Assembly: GCA_020975725.1 (NCBI GenBank)
Contig: QXJR01000026.1
Location: 124,001-188,000 of the forward strand
Direction: 5' to 3'
Source of the DNA: Picocystis sp. L7
Lineage: Eukaryota > Chlorophyta > Picocystophyceae > Picocystales > Picocystaceae
DNA length: 64,000 bases
The notes beneath the pieces were generated by a model that did not search any database, was not told where the DNA came from, and worked only from the letters and a program-made list of their open reading frames with translations. Position 1 is the stretch's first letter. Each line of letters begins with the position of its first letter. This document shows, piece by piece, positions 40,575 to 51,646 of this stretch. The position numbers were made by a program, and so were the translations under genes.

Positions 40575-41490
40575 ATGACGCACCGCGACGTTTCTTTCAA
40601 GGCCACGATGCGCCCGATGCGGGCCAAGGCCGCTACGAGAGTTGCACCTGTCAAGCGCGTCGTCGTTGCCAAGTGCTCCTCCGAAGCGTCTCCAGTGATG
40701 GAAGGTGCTCGCAAGGCAGCCACTGCGCTGGCCGTGGCCACGCTCGCCACGTCCGTCTCCTACGCAGATGTGGCACCGGCACACGCAGACGTCGCCGGAC
40801 TCACGCCTTGTTCCGAGTCCAAGCCTTACCAGAAGAGGCTCAAGAACGAAGTCAAGGCTCTCAACAAGCGCCTGAAGCAGGTGCGTTGTGCTTGATGCGA
40901 CCATCGGCGAAGACGCCTGCGGACAACCGACGGAACGAGGTGCTGACGACGGGTGTTTTGTTGTGCGAACTCGTCGGCTGGTAACACAACAGTACGAGCC
41001 CGGCTCAGCACCCGCCCTGGCTCTGGAAGCCTCCATTGCAAGGACCGAGACACGCTTTGCCAAGTATGCCAATGATGGCCTCCTTTGTGGTTCCGATGGT
41101 CTGCCACACCTGATCTCTGATCCTGGCCTGGCACTTCGATTCAACCATGCTGGAGATGTCTGGGTAAGTAGCGCGTTTGTGACAGCAAATGTAGGAATCG
41201 AGCACGGCGAGTTGATGATGGGTGGTCTCTGACGTTGGATTATTTGTGACGTGTAGATTCCCACCTGGCTGTTCCTTTACAGTGCAGGAGCGATTGGCTG
41301 GGTTGGTCGCGAGTACTTGATCAAGGCACGAGAGGCTGCCAAGCCTATGGACAAGGAAATCATCATCGATGTGCCATTGGCGCTGTCCGTTTTCTTCCAA
41401 GGGGCTGTCTGGCCTGTGCGCGCGTACGCTGCATGGAGGAATGGGACTCTGCTGGAGAAGGATGAGAACATCACCATCTCCCCACGCTAA
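40575..41490 (+). CDS. psaF: Photosystem I subunit III, PsaF
   Basis: Three exons: 40575-40880, 40993-41163, 41257-41490, with introns of 112 nt (donor GTGCGT) and 93 nt (donor GTAAGT), all phase 0. The 236-residue precursor has a bipartite targeting sequence. A basic stromal-import part comes first, then a hydrophobic thylakoid signal ([19 protein letters not shown]) ending in the AHA cleavage motif before [14 protein letters not shown]. The mature protein has the lysine-rich N-terminal helix ([17 protein letters not shown]) that docks plastocyanin in green organisms, [13 protein letters not shown], and the membrane helices in exon 3 ([39 protein letters not shown]). A TGTAA follows the stop by about 28 nt. 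Confidence 0.97.
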
Positions 41491-41554
41491 ATATATCGGG
41501 CACACAAATGGAATAGGATGTAATACAGCAACCTGAAGTCCTCTTTTATGGCTT

Positions 41555-44164
41555 TCAGAGTAGATCCGAGAACCTAATGCTCATTCGTACTGCCCTTGTC
41601 ACACCCTCTTTGAACTTGTACATCAGGCGGACTTTCTTGCCTGATCCGCCTTCAAGTTCGCCGTCCCTGATGCCCAAGGTTCTCTTCACAGCTAAATTTC
41701 TCATCTCGTCAAGCCAGGTGATCTTCCCCAACGGCTTGCATCTTGACATCTGGACGGCATCGTCTCGGACCGTTAGCTCGGTGACCAGCTGGGGTTCGTG
41801 TTTCTTTGGGATTGGGGGCGCATCTAGGGTATGCCCCCCGTGCCTAACATTGGTGCGTCTGATTCTTTCCACAGTGAGCTCATGAGTTATGATCTGCCTT
41901 TGTGTGTCGGTGACATGACGCTTCTTGCCAGGTAAATCTTTATACCGGTGCAGTCTGTCGATGGCAGGATCTAGGTATGTCCTGGACCCTGTAAAGTCAT
42001 CCATGCCCCCACTTGCATACGAGAGGCCATACGAAATCATGATACTCACAAGGTTTCTGATGGCATCCTTCTCACCTCTGGTCTGAAGGTTGCTTGCCAC
42101 CGTCCTGAAATTCACAGACAGTGCATTTAGCAAGTAAGTCAACATGTCTAGCGCTGCTGACTTGGGTGAAATGTGAGGAACAGAACGAGGTTCGACATGC
42201 TGCAGCCAACCAACAAGCAGCCCTTTGTTGCTCTGCAGTTGCCTTTGAAAACTGGAATATGCTTTGGGCCACTCCAGATTCACACGGTCTGGGCAAGAAG
42301 CAATGTGCTTCACAGCTAGAGGTCCATAGTGAGCGTATGCCATCAAAGAATAATCAGAAGTCCTGTGAGCATGGCACACCATCGATTCTGACATCCCAAT
42401 CCACTCAAGAGCCTCACAAGTCTTTTTCATTGTAAGATCACTGTATGGCATGCGCAAGAGGTTTTCATGGCAACCACCAAGTACAAGTTCCGTATCTCCA
42501 ACAGACTGGAGTAGAGACAGCGTATTGTTCAGCTCTTGCTGTTCATGTGAAACAGGCTCAAAACCTCGACTAGAACCTGGTGCCATCTTTCCTTTCTGGA
42601 ATGTTGTAGTTTTCACCGATGATGCTTGGAAAATCGCTGTCCAAGCATCGAACACTCCCCTGGTCAGATCTTTCTGCCCAACACCCAGACCAGCAACATC
42701 GGTTGTGGTCACGCTCTTCCCTTGCCTATACAAAAATTGCAAGGTATTCAAGCATGATCGAATATCTCCATCTGCGTTCGTGCTAAGCACAGACAAGGCT
42801 CTTCCCTCCACTCTGACCTTCTCAATGTCACAAACCCTGCGCAATCTACTTGTGAGGCGTGCAGGGTTCGGTTTTTTGAAGCGAACAATGGCAGCGATCT
42901 CTCGGAGAGGCCTCAATGCAGGAGCATATAGATCGTTGCAAATGCAGATAACAGGTCTCTGCAGCTTACCCACCTGTCCTTGCCTTCGTGCCCTCTTATC
43001 CTTCTTAGCATCCCCTTCTACAGCATTGCTTTGTGACTCTCCAGCAGTCACAATCTTCAACAGCGCATCAATCCCGCCTCTGCCTTCCCCTCCAAGTGCT
43101 CCATCTATCTCGTCTACAATAATGCAGTTCGGTCGTTTGTCTCCAATAAGAGATTGCATTTGAACGGCATCAAGGACCCGTTGGTGCAGCGATGTTGAGG
43201 ACCGGTTGTCACTTGCATTGATCTCGTATGGTCTGTACCCACAGTGCTTGGCCAGGATATGTGCTAAGGTTGTTTTCCCATAACCTGGTGCACCAGTAAT
43301 GAGCAAGACTTTGTGCTTCGGCCTACCATCTGAGCCCATTTCATGGCAAGGATTCACGTAGGCCTTGTGGTCTTGCTTGCCATACTTTCTGGACGCATAT
43401 GATGCGGGTGCTTGTCTGGGTGTAGGCGGATCCCGCCCAAACACGCATGGATCCCAGTTCTTCAGCCAGTGCAGGACATCACGATTGATCCTCTCATCGC
43501 TGAGAAGTTCCAAGAAATTCTTTGGCGAGTACTTATCAACCCACAAGTCGTCTGGATCTTTCCTTCCAGAGATTATGTTCGTTTTCGTCGCCCCTTTTGG
43601 TCCCGTTTCATCCATCATATGTAGCTCATCCTTACATTCGAACATGGTCCGGAGTTCCTCAGCTTTTTGAACGGCAGCAAGTGCACGTTTCTTCTCCATG
43701 TTGCTCATCATGGTACCAATGGGCACTTTAAGTAGACTACCGTGTCTTTTTTTCCTCAGACGATCTACGTTCTCCTGCTGCACGCCCTCCCGTTCCTTTG
43801 GACCGTAGACTTTGCAGTACACCAGCTCACCGTCGTGACTGGTGACACGCAGTGACTCTCCATCCAGCTCCAGCAGTCGCTTGGTAGGTGCTACGTATTC
43901 GCATGCTGCCATCCGCAGCTTCCCATCGGACTCCTTCCTCTCGTTTTCCTCCTCGATTTCTTCGCACGCATCCGCTTGTTCTTCTGGGACGCTTGTGGTG
44001 GTGGCCGCACCTGCCGCGTCGCCTTCTGCTTCGTGTCCTTCCGTTCTTCGCGTGGCATCTTCCATCTCCTGGAGCACCTCCATGGGCACGTCTTCCAACT
44101 GTTCTTCCTCCTCGTGCGCCAAAAGCATGTCCAATTCGGCGTCCATCATTATCGTCGCATCCAT
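41555..44164 (-). CDS. CTF18: CTF18, large subunit of the alternative RFC clamp loader
   Basis: AAA+ protein of the CTF18-RFC complex, which loads PCNA and supports sister-chromatid cohesion and the replication checkpoint. The 869-residue protein has an acidic N-terminal 90 residues, then WVDKYSPKNFLELLSDERINR, the typical RFC entry. Walker A GAPGYGKTTLAHILAKHCGY is near 290, followed by EINASDNRSS and Walker B CIIVDEIDGALGGEGRGG. The sensor-1 region is ICNDLYAPALRPLR. The C-terminal domain includes LPGKKRHVTDTQRQIITHEL, then FLDEMRN-like sequence (TWLDEMRNLAVKRTLG), typical of CTF18. One exon. A paired ATCGATATC element lies 50-90 nt upstream of the start. Confidence 0.95.
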   Translation of the reverse strand: MDATIMMDAELDMLLAHEEEEQLEDVPMEVLQEMEDATRRTEGHEAEGDAAGAATTTSVPEEQADACEEIEEENERKESDGKLRMAACEYVAPTKRLLELDGESLRVTSHDGELVYCKVYGPKEREGVQQENVDRLRKKRHGSLLKVPIGTMMSNMEKKRALAAVQKAEELRTMFECKDELHMMDETGPKGATKTNIISGRKDPDDLWVDKYSPKNFLELLSDERINRDVLHWLKNWDPCVFGRDPPTPRQAPASYASRKYGKQDHKAYVNPCHEMGSDGRPKHKVLLITGAPGYGKTTLAHILAKHCGYRPYEINASDNRSSTSLHQRVLDAVQMQSLIGDKRPNCIIVDEIDGALGGEGRGGIDALLKIVTAGESQSNAVEGDAKKDKRARRQGQVGKLQRPVICICNDLYAPALRPLREIAAIVRFKKPNPARLTSRLRRVCDIEKVRVEGRALSVLSTNADGDIRSCLNTLQFLYRQGKSVTTTDVAGLGVGQKDLTRGVFDAWTAIFQASSVKTTTFQKGKMAPGSSRGFEPVSHEQQELNNTLSLLQSVGDTELVLGGCHENLLRMPYSDLTMKKTCEALEWIGMSESMVCHAHRTSDYSLMAYAHYGPLAVKHIASCPDRVNLEWPKAYSSFQRQLQSNKGLLVGWLQHVEPRSVPHISPKSAALDMLTYLLNALSVNFRTVASNLQTRGEKDAIRNLVSIMISYGLSYASGGMDDFTGSRTYLDPAIDRLHRYKDLPGKKRHVTDTQRQIITHELTVERIRRTNVRHGGHTLDAPPIPKKHEPQLVTELTVRDDAVQMSRCKPLGKITWLDEMRNLAVKRTLGIRDGELEGGSGKKVRLMYKFKEGVTRAVRMSIRFSDLL

Positions 44165-45276
44165 CGTTTCGCGCGATTTTCAGATCCCCAGGAAGGCGGG
44201 AAGCGCCCATCCATCGATATCTTTCGAATGATAGCGATCTAGATATCGATACGGGCGTTAGATCTCGAAGCCAGGGGATCCGGGGACCGTACTGGTCCTT
44301 GAGTTCGATCGGAATGGGTTGATAGGAAAGACCGGGCATTTGAACCGGACATCTTCCCGTTCGAAAGGCCTTTGGCTGGCGGGAAAGGGAAGGATGGGTT
44401 TACGTGCTCCGGCCGAGTCCGTTCGGCTTTTGGAAAAGATGGAGCGACGAAGACGGCACCGGAATCGTATCCGCGTTGCCACACAGCTGAACCAAGCAGA
44501 CCAGGGAAATCAAGAGGAAAAACACCGTACGATGAAGTCCCGTTTATGCGCTGCGGTACAACGAAACGGGTTCGCTTGGATTGGGAACACAAAGCATCGC
44601 ACCACAATGCACAAAGCCTAGGACGAAAACAAGCCGTGCCTTTTTCGTCTACCTACAGCATGCAAGCACGTGTGGTTCTTTCACCTACGTCAATCTCGGA
44701 GCCTTGAATCACGTTCGTCGTGCCCTGTTGGGTCTGGGGGATGGGGGATCCATGTAACATTGCATTCGATCGCAACGAAATTCCGAGCATCTGAATCTTG
44801 ATATTGATTTCTTCCCTATTGCAATCGATGATCACCGTTCCGGAACCCACGTCCGGGTGAACAACGCTTGCCAGCGTTGCACATCGAACCATTCACAACA
44901 TCGCGTGGACAGCAATCCCGTAACCTATCTCCCGAACTCGACGTTTGACTCGTGCATTTCGTGTGTGTGCACTCGACCAAACGGCAACGATGCGTACCAA
45001 CGCTTGTTCTTCACGTTCGAATTCCGAGCGACATGCACGTCTCTCTTGTGTTCCCGTGGCTTCCATCGAACGCTTCCCTGGTTCCTCGTGGCTCCTGAGA
45101 TTAACTTCGAAGTTAACCTTGGGTCGGGGTCCGACCTCGGAACTTCGCGGGGTCGCAGGGGCGGGGTGTGTCTGCTCGAAGGAGGGTGCATCTGCCCCGG
45201 CTGGTTCCCCGGGGGTGGGGGTTCGAGGGGAGCGGGAGGGCAGGTGCATCTGATCGATTGGCGTGTGTTTCGTGCG
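44165..45276. promoter_or_regulatory. Divergent upstream region of CTF18 and the SUMO protease
   Basis: About 1.1 kb with no supported gene. Near CTF18 there is ATCGATATC at 44214-44222 facing GATATCGAT at 44242-44250, including TATCGATA at 44244-44251. Near the protease there is the perfect 16-bp palindrome TTAACTTCGAAGTTAA at 45101-45116, about 160 nt before the start. A TTCGAAAGG occurs near 44360. Confidence 0.6.
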
Positions 45277-47367
45277 ATGGCGCGGGACGGTGCTCGTGGC
45301 GCCACGAACCCTTTCCTACGTCCATTGGCATCTCCACCTCCCTTGTTCGAGCCTCCTTCGCCCATGCGCGTGGAGGATGGCGAGGAGGGATCCAGTCGAC
45401 CGGTTCGTTTGGAAGAATGCATCGACGGTGCGTCTTGGCTGGAATCTGGAAGCCATTCCTACTCGCACGAAAGCATCCACGACGGACCACATGGACAGGA
45501 TGGGAAGCGAAAAGGGAACAGAAAGGATGGAAAAATCAAGGATCTGGAAAGCCTGCTGTCCTATTCCAACCAGAGACGTGCCAGGAGGAGCGTGGAAGAT
45601 ATACGAGAGGTGATCCTATGCCAATCCGACGACGACGAACGAGACACCAAGCAGCGAAAGGAAAACGACCACGTGCCGGAACGAGGGGTTGAGACGATAT
45701 GCGACGTATCGCAGACGGAAGAGGCCGAAAAATCGGGCGCGGAGACATGGAAAGACGTCAAACGGACCTTCGTGGTCCACGTGAGAAGGGCTTGGCTTGG
45801 TGCCTACCACACGGGAGCATGTCGAGCGGAATTCCAAACCAAAGGTTTGCAAGTGGAGTGCGGCAAAGACTCAGAACTCAACACCTTCGTCAAAATCGAA
45901 GACGTCGAGAGGTTCGGCGTGCATTACACGCCACAGATGGATGCAAGCTGTGCACAGCAAGACAAGGAAGCACTCGTGGTGCTCCATTTGCGAGAGGCCC
46001 CAGCCAACCTCAGAAAGGTGCTGGACCTTAACAGCACCAGCCTGCTCAACAGGACCATCGTGCTGGAAACAGGAAACAAGGAGTACGTCGAGGTGCAGAG
46101 GGAAATGCTGACCAAGCTCATCGGTTGGCAGAAGCTGTGGAGCCCTGTGAAGGAACTGGAAGCACTCGAGGTGGTAGCGAGGTTAGAGAATCAGAGGAAA
46201 ATGGACACAGGGTTGAAGGTGACCCTGGCCAACGATTTTTATTATCCGTCCAGGACCGAGAGGGATGCAGTCAACATCACGAACAGAGACCTGCGACGAT
46301 TGAGACCCACAGAGTTCCTCAATGACACCATCATTGACTTCTACATCAAGTACCTTCAGAGAAGTCTAAAAGGAACTCTTACAGGGAGGTTTCACTTCTT
46401 CAGCAGTTTTTTCTACAAACGTCTTGTCACTGCAGGGAAGGGGGGTGCATTTGACGACAGGAAACGGCGGGCCTACGAACAAGTGCAAAACTGGACGAAG
46501 GACGTGGATATCTTTGAAAAGGATTACCTGGTTATACCTGTGAATGATGCACTGCACTGGAGCCTTGTGATAGTGTGTAACCCTGGCGCAATTGTTGACA
46601 CTGTCTTGCAAGTCAGAAAGGAGAAAGAACCTCTTGTGATAAATGATGACGATGACGGCGACGAGGTGCTAGTCATGGAGAAAGAGCAGGCCATTGACCA
46701 TGTCAGGCATAGGACTTGTATACTACATTTTGATTCCATGAACGGTAAGCATGGTGATATTGATGCTGTCAGGGCTTATCTAGAGTTTGAGTGGACCAAC
46801 AAAAGGGCAGCAGATGAGAAAAATAGTGTTGCGGTCTCGTTTGACAAAGAGTTTGTGTCTTTGCTGAAGTGCGATGTGCCGCAGCAAACAAATTTCTGCG
46901 ATTGTGGGCTTTTTCTACTTCACTACCTTGAATTGTTTTTGAAGGAAGCTCCTGCAAAGTTTTCACACCCTTCTCAAGATGGACCCCCGTCTTTCCTTGC
47001 GCCTTCATGGTTTGAGCCGACAGAAGCATCACGCAAAAGATCTACTATCAGGGATCTGTTGGTCTCTCTTAGTGAGAATGAGTATCGTTCTGAAGGCCCT
47101 GGCGAGTCGGAGGGGCTCAGCAATGCAGAAGAGAACCCAGATGAAGTGGAGATTCAATGCATGGAGGATGTGCCTCCTGCAGCTGTTCATAAGGAAATCG
47201 AACCACCTTCGGAGAATGCGCTTGACGTAACAGCAACTCCATCTGCCACCCCAAGCCCGTCTAGTAGGGGCATAATGGCGTGGCTGCACAGAAGTACACC
47301 ACCTGAGAAGCAACCTGAAGCACTAAGGAAGCAGAAAGCTGTACCCAACATGGTCGTGCATGATTAG
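45277..47367 (+). CDS. ULP1/SENP-type SUMO protease (ULP2/SENP6-7-like)
   Basis: Cysteine protease (C48) predicted to process SUMO or remove it from targets. The protein is 696 residues. The N-terminal 280 residues are charged and of low similarity. The catalytic core starts near DAVNITNRDLRRLRPTEFLN DTIIDFYIKYL and has the triad His427 (ALHWSLVIV), Asp486 (LHFDSMNG), Gln536/537 and Cys543 (PQQTNFCDCGLFLL). An acidic insertion (INDDDDGDE) between the His strand and the Asp strand, within an otherwise conserved core, is typical of the ULP2/SENP6-SENP7 branch, which trims poly-SUMO chains. The C-terminal tail is acidic and Ser/Pro-rich, possibly with SUMO-binding motifs. The first in-frame ATG near the conserved region is 45277; the longer frame upstream includes promoter palindromes. 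Confidence 0.93.
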   Translation: MARDGARGATNPFLRPLASPPPLFEPPSPMRVEDGEEGSSRPVRLEECIDGASWLESGSHSYSHESIHDGPHGQDGKRKGNRKDGKIKDLESLLSYSNQRRARRSVEDIREVILCQSDDDERDTKQRKENDHVPERGVETICDVSQTEEAEKSGAETWKDVKRTFVVHVRRAWLGAYHTGACRAEFQTKGLQVECGKDSELNTFVKIEDVERFGVHYTPQMDASCAQQDKEALVVLHLREAPANLRKVLDLNSTSLLNRTIVLETGNKEYVEVQREMLTKLIGWQKLWSPVKELEALEVVARLENQRKMDTGLKVTLANDFYYPSRTERDAVNITNRDLRRLRPTEFLNDTIIDFYIKYLQRSLKGTLTGRFHFFSSFFYKRLVTAGKGGAFDDRKRRAYEQVQNWTKDVDIFEKDYLVIPVNDALHWSLVIVCNPGAIVDTVLQVRKEKEPLVINDDDDGDEVLVMEKEQAIDHVRHRTCILHFDSMNGKHGDIDAVRAYLEFEWTNKRAADEKNSVAVSFDKEFVSLLKCDVPQQTNFCDCGLFLLHYLELFLKEAPAKFSHPSQDGPPSFLAPSWFEPTEASRKRSTIRDLLVSLSENEYRSEGPGESEGLSNAEENPDEVEIQCMEDVPPAAVHKEIEPPSENALDVTATPSATPSPSSRGIMAWLHRSTPPEKQPEALRKQKAVPNMVVHD

Positions 47368-50300
47368 TCTTGGAGCGAGGCTAGGTGGAGCATCCAGACA
47401 CATCCAGTCAAATAAAGGTTTGTAACCAGGTCGGCGAGCCAGCACTGCAGTTTCAACAATGGCGAGCAGATTTTTTAAAGCATGTTTGCTTGCCTCCTGT
47501 TGAATTACTCCAACTTGGGGCAACATTGTCCCTTACTCCAAAGAGTTCGTTGATATTCTCGAATGGCCAGACAAGTGTTTTCTTCCGACCTGCGTGTCTC
47601 GCCTGAAAGACCTTCGGCGACGAATTGTGGAAGCACACAAAGCGAATGCTCCCCACCGGAGGTTATTAGCCTCCACCCCCCCCCCATTTCTGCAGCGGGT
47701 TGCGGTCAGTCTGGTCGAATCGGCTTCACAAACCCCCGACATTGTACATGGTTTTCACGTGTGGTGCATTTGAATTCAATTGTAGACCGGATGCATATAT
47801 AGTCTGGGCACCTTTAGTCTTCTCAACAAAGTTGACTTCCAAAGTGTTCAAGTTTTCAATTCGTTTAATAGCATAGCTAACAATCGAAGTTTGACAGAAG
47901 GCATAGCACCTAAGTCAATTGCCTAAACTCAGTTTTCATGCTCTTTTATTAGGGACTACGCACCCTTGAAGTGATCATAAAGCATGCAGCCAGGTGTCTT
48001 GGCAAAGAATATAAGCTTTTGGCTTTCGCCAGAAGGATCGCTGCTCTAGAAATCACTTCCGAGCATGCACACTCGAGCAACTATCATTGGTTCCCCGGCA
48101 ATACGTGCCTCGAGTTGTTACAACGGCTATGCAACAATAAGCATTTGCCCCTCACCTTTATTCGACGCACATGCTACACGCAACGAATTTATATAATCTC
48201 CATAGAACCTTCACACTCGCCAGTAAAAATCTCAACTCACAAGAGATGGAATGTGGGTTGGACGATGAAGTTTTTGTATTCCTTGGTAAACCCATTGCGG
48301 ATGGTTTTTCGTGTGCAATGGAGCTCCTTCTATTTTTCCTTGGTGTATCTATCTTGGTTTGATGGCTGGAACGAACATCAATGGGCTTCGCCTACTACTC
48401 ATTTTGCAAGAGACGGTATGTACGAAGCACATGACATCGAATACTTCCTCACTACGCCTTTATAGCTGTGCATATTAGGTTCTAAGCAAATGAACTACGA
48501 ACCCCTCGGGCACTATCCTTTCAATTTCATATTTTGCGCTAGAAGATTGTCTTCATTTATAAGTAGGTAAGGATGTTCTAAGTATGACAACCCCTTGAGG
48601 AACTATCCAACACCTTGGTCTAGTGTTTTTTCGACCTACCTCCACTGACTATCAAATCTTTCAGAGAGAAATTGAACTTCATGTCCACACAGGTCATGCA
48701 CATGTCTTTGACCGTTTGCCTCATGTCCTAAATGAGGGTCAATATCCCCTTGTCGGCAACTCATAACTATGGTTGGAACTATCTCTTGATCTTGTTCTAT
48801 ATGGCTTAACAATGAAAAACTTGTGACAAGCGCATTTTGCTACCATTTTGTGTGCTACCTTTTGAAATGGTTGGTGTCTTTTACGAGGACATATTTCCGC
48901 CATCGGTCTCGAAATAAGTTGTGGTGGTCCACTTTGGATTCTGGATGAATGCCTTTGTCAGACGTAGAGTTTGGAAACGATTGGTTGCTTTCATTGCACA
49001 TTGCTTCCTCACACGGCAAACAGGATTAAGATTTTTGGAAGTTCGTCGCAAGTTTGCTAGATGGCATTCTAATCCATTTGCGCGTAGCGAGTGGATATAT
49101 ACATCCTTGATGAATCTTGTGAACAAGTATATTCGACCATATATTTGTCAGCCCCTTCTTAACAAGCAAGCTCTACGTCAAATCCTAGCTTCGAAATGCT
49201 GTGATGGGAATGCTGGCACGTACAAGAAGCTCACTGGCGGTTTCGCCTATTTTGGCATTCTGTTTCCCACGTTGTCACGATGGAAATGCTATATCATGGT
49301 ATCCGTAAGTTGGCCACCCGCATTGGCATCCTCGTTCTCGTCCCACCGAAGTGCAACTTGTTTGCATGCCATTGCCTTGGGTGCGTCCGATGCCTCATTC
49401 GATTCATAGATTTTTCATTGTTGCTCATTGGTGCCCGTCATCCCTTCCTTCTCTTTCCTAACAAGGGTCAGGTGTCGCGATCTTGATCACAAAGCTAGTC
49501 ACCCTCATGTCCATCCTCTTCGGCATTGACATGGGAGGAGAGCCCGAGGGAGCTAAGGCAAGGAGCGACAAATCAAATACCATAAGATGCATACGCTCCT
49601 CACATGCGCTTCAATCTCAGCACTATTGGTATGTGCTAGAAGTGGTGTATGAACATCCCTTCTGGATGCATCTCTACGAGCGTATGCTTTGTCTACCTTT
49701 GCTCTATCGTCCTCGGTCCCATGCACCACGAGCACAAGTGTTTGGTGTGAGCGATGCTCCTAAAAGACGTGGGAATCAATATAGATCGCCGCGCACCAAC
49801 CGACAAGGGGAAAGCTAAAATGTCCTCTAACAACATGTCATATGAGATCTGCGGCATTTGCCTAGATCGAGGAATGGTGCGCAGGGCTAAACGTAGGACC
49901 AACACATCATGACACAGTGGGGATACAAGTATGGGAATGGATAGTATGGGGCCACAAAAAAGACCGAAGCAAGTGCACCAACGTTCATACATGGGTGTTT
50001 CACAAATTTGAAAGAACGGAAGCATGGAGGAACCATCGGAGAATAAAAGGAAGTAGCCATCAGTCAAACAACTGCCCGGTTTGATTACTTTTAACGATGG
50101 CCAAAAATTTTCATATGGGCTGTTTGGCTTCCCTTTTTGGAAAACGCAAGTTGATGAACGACAACATTACGGTGTAGGCATCTGCCCCCACCTGCAAATC
50201 GTGACCTATCACACGATGATAACTTTGCTCAAGCCCAACAACCTTGTACGGCCATGCTCGAAAGACAAGGTAAGGCAATCCGAGTGCAGAAGCAGCAAAA

Positions 50301-50620
50301 TATGATCCAACTTGACATCGTCAAGCCATAACGATGAAGGCAAGCCATCGTCATCTTCAATGGAGTACATTGCCACATCAGCAATGAACAAAAGAGTTCA
50401 CTAAGGGAATAAGCCTGTAGAGCTGTACCACGAAAAATCCCGGGCAAATATATATTTCACTAGTGAATAATTCACACGCTTAATAGACCACCTGGTCATG
50501 GCCCTTGGACACTCCTGCCACTTGCATTCTTGTTCTTCCCCTGGCCATCCACCATATTCCACAGTCTAATATACACTGTACACTCCCAGTCCCATACTGT
50601 ACATCGGAAACCGAAAGAAT
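47368..50620. other. Gene-free 3.2-kb A+T-rich block
   Basis: After the protease 3' end (AATAAA near 47411) no supported gene is seen until the HAD phosphatase. The composition is more A+T-rich than the genes, as in the block at 5.9-9.8 kb. Only short frames occur, without recognisable domains, and I found no terminal repeats or tRNA. It may contain degraded mobile DNA of undeterminable family. Confidence 0.35.
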
Positions 50621-51646
50621 TTAATCATAGAAGAAGCTGGTTTGAATATCTGCCTCTTCTTCCAACTGAAGTTGCGGCTCTGTCCCCTCTTCTTGGCTAA
50701 ATAGTGCTTTTAAGTTGATCAAGGAGAGCTCGTCCAGCCGCCTGACCACCAGATCAGCAGCAGATAGCTCGTACAATGGCCTGCGACTCGCAACAGTTAC
50801 ACATTTCATACCAGCATCGTGCGCTGCCTCGGTACAAGAGTTGTCATTGCCTATCACAATGCACCTAGCAGTAGGTCGCTCAATGAGCTGAGAGGCGTAC
50901 CAATAGCACTCTGGGTCTGGTCGACCCCTGGACACATCCTCTCCCGATACCACAGCATCAAAGAAAGAAGAGAGGTCAAGCTCCTTCAGAATCACGTCGA
51001 TGTGATCTTTGGGCAGAGATGAACCGATTGCAACAGGAACACCATGCTTCTTCAGCAAGTTCAACAGATGCCGCGCACCATCCAGTTCCTCATGTCTGTA
51101 ACCTTCCCCGAGGAGTTCCAGGTAAAGTTCATGCTTTCTCCTTGCAAGGCGTCTCACTTCAGTGGGATCTCGCGTCCAGCAGAGAACTTCTGAGACGACT
51201 TGTTCATTCTTCTTGCCGATGGCCCTATGCAAAGCGAAGGCAAGGGGTGCTGGCCTCCTCTCCTCATCTGACAGTTTTTGCCATGCCGTCATGTGTGCTT
51301 CGACGTTCTCTCTCACGATCACGCCTTCAAGGTCAACAACCACGCCCATCCATCCTGTTCCCAGGCGTTCGAATCTCTGGAGAGGGTTTGCAAGGCGAGG
51401 GTCGTCCGCAGGGTTCTCCAGGGGCACGGGCACGGACGCGGTGGTCGTCCCTTGTTCGGCACCCGAGTCGGAGGTCCACGTTCTCTCTCCAGTGCGTTTC
51501 GTGCTGTACGCGGTCTCTTGGACCGGTGCGGTCGTGAATGCCAACGCTTTGGTTCCCTTCCTAGCACGGCTTGCTCTTCGGGCCGTGCGGCTGGTGAGCC
51601 CGATCGGGCGCACTGAGGTAGCTATGGAACAATATACAGACGCCAT
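50621..51646 (-). CDS. HAD-family phosphatase, PYRP2-like (riboflavin synthesis)
   Basis: 341 residues with a Ser/Thr/Arg-rich plastid transit peptide. The HAD core begins GWMGVVVDLEGVIV, in which the nucleophile Asp105 is present but the second acid is Glu107 rather than Asp. It continues with SEVLCWTRDPTEVRRLARRK, a motif II-like VAIGSSLPKDH, motif III VVSGEDVSRGRPDPECYWYA, and motif IV CIVIGNDNSCTEAAHDAGMKCVTVAS. The tail is ELSAADLVVRRLDELSLINL. From memory, this closely follows the plant chloroplast 5-amino-6-(5-phospho-D-ribitylamino)uracil phosphatase PYRP2, in the GTP-to-riboflavin pathway. The exact substrate is inferred. No intron. It pairs functionally with RibF at 15994-16833. Confidence 0.87.
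   Translation of the reverse strand: MASVYCSIATSVRPIGLTSRTARRASRARKGTKALAFTTAPVQETAYSTKRTGERTWTSDSGAEQGTTTASVPVPLENPADDPRLANPLQRFERLGTGWMGVVVDLEGVIVRENVEAHMTAWQKLSDEERRPAPLAFALHRAIGKKNEQVVSEVLCWTRDPTEVRRLARRKHELYLELLGEGYRHEELDGARHLLNLLKKHGVPVAIGSSLPKDHIDVILKELDLSSFFDAVVSGEDVSRGRPDPECYWYASQLIERPTARCIVIGNDNSCTEAAHDAGMKCVTVASRRPLYELSAADLVVRRLDELSLINLKALFSQEEGTEPQLQLEEEADIQTSFFYD

Noticed and set aside
40223-40750. Minus-strand frame antisense to PsaF exon 1 with a presequence-like start.
   Set aside because: No continuing exon was found and it overlaps a certain gene on the other strand.
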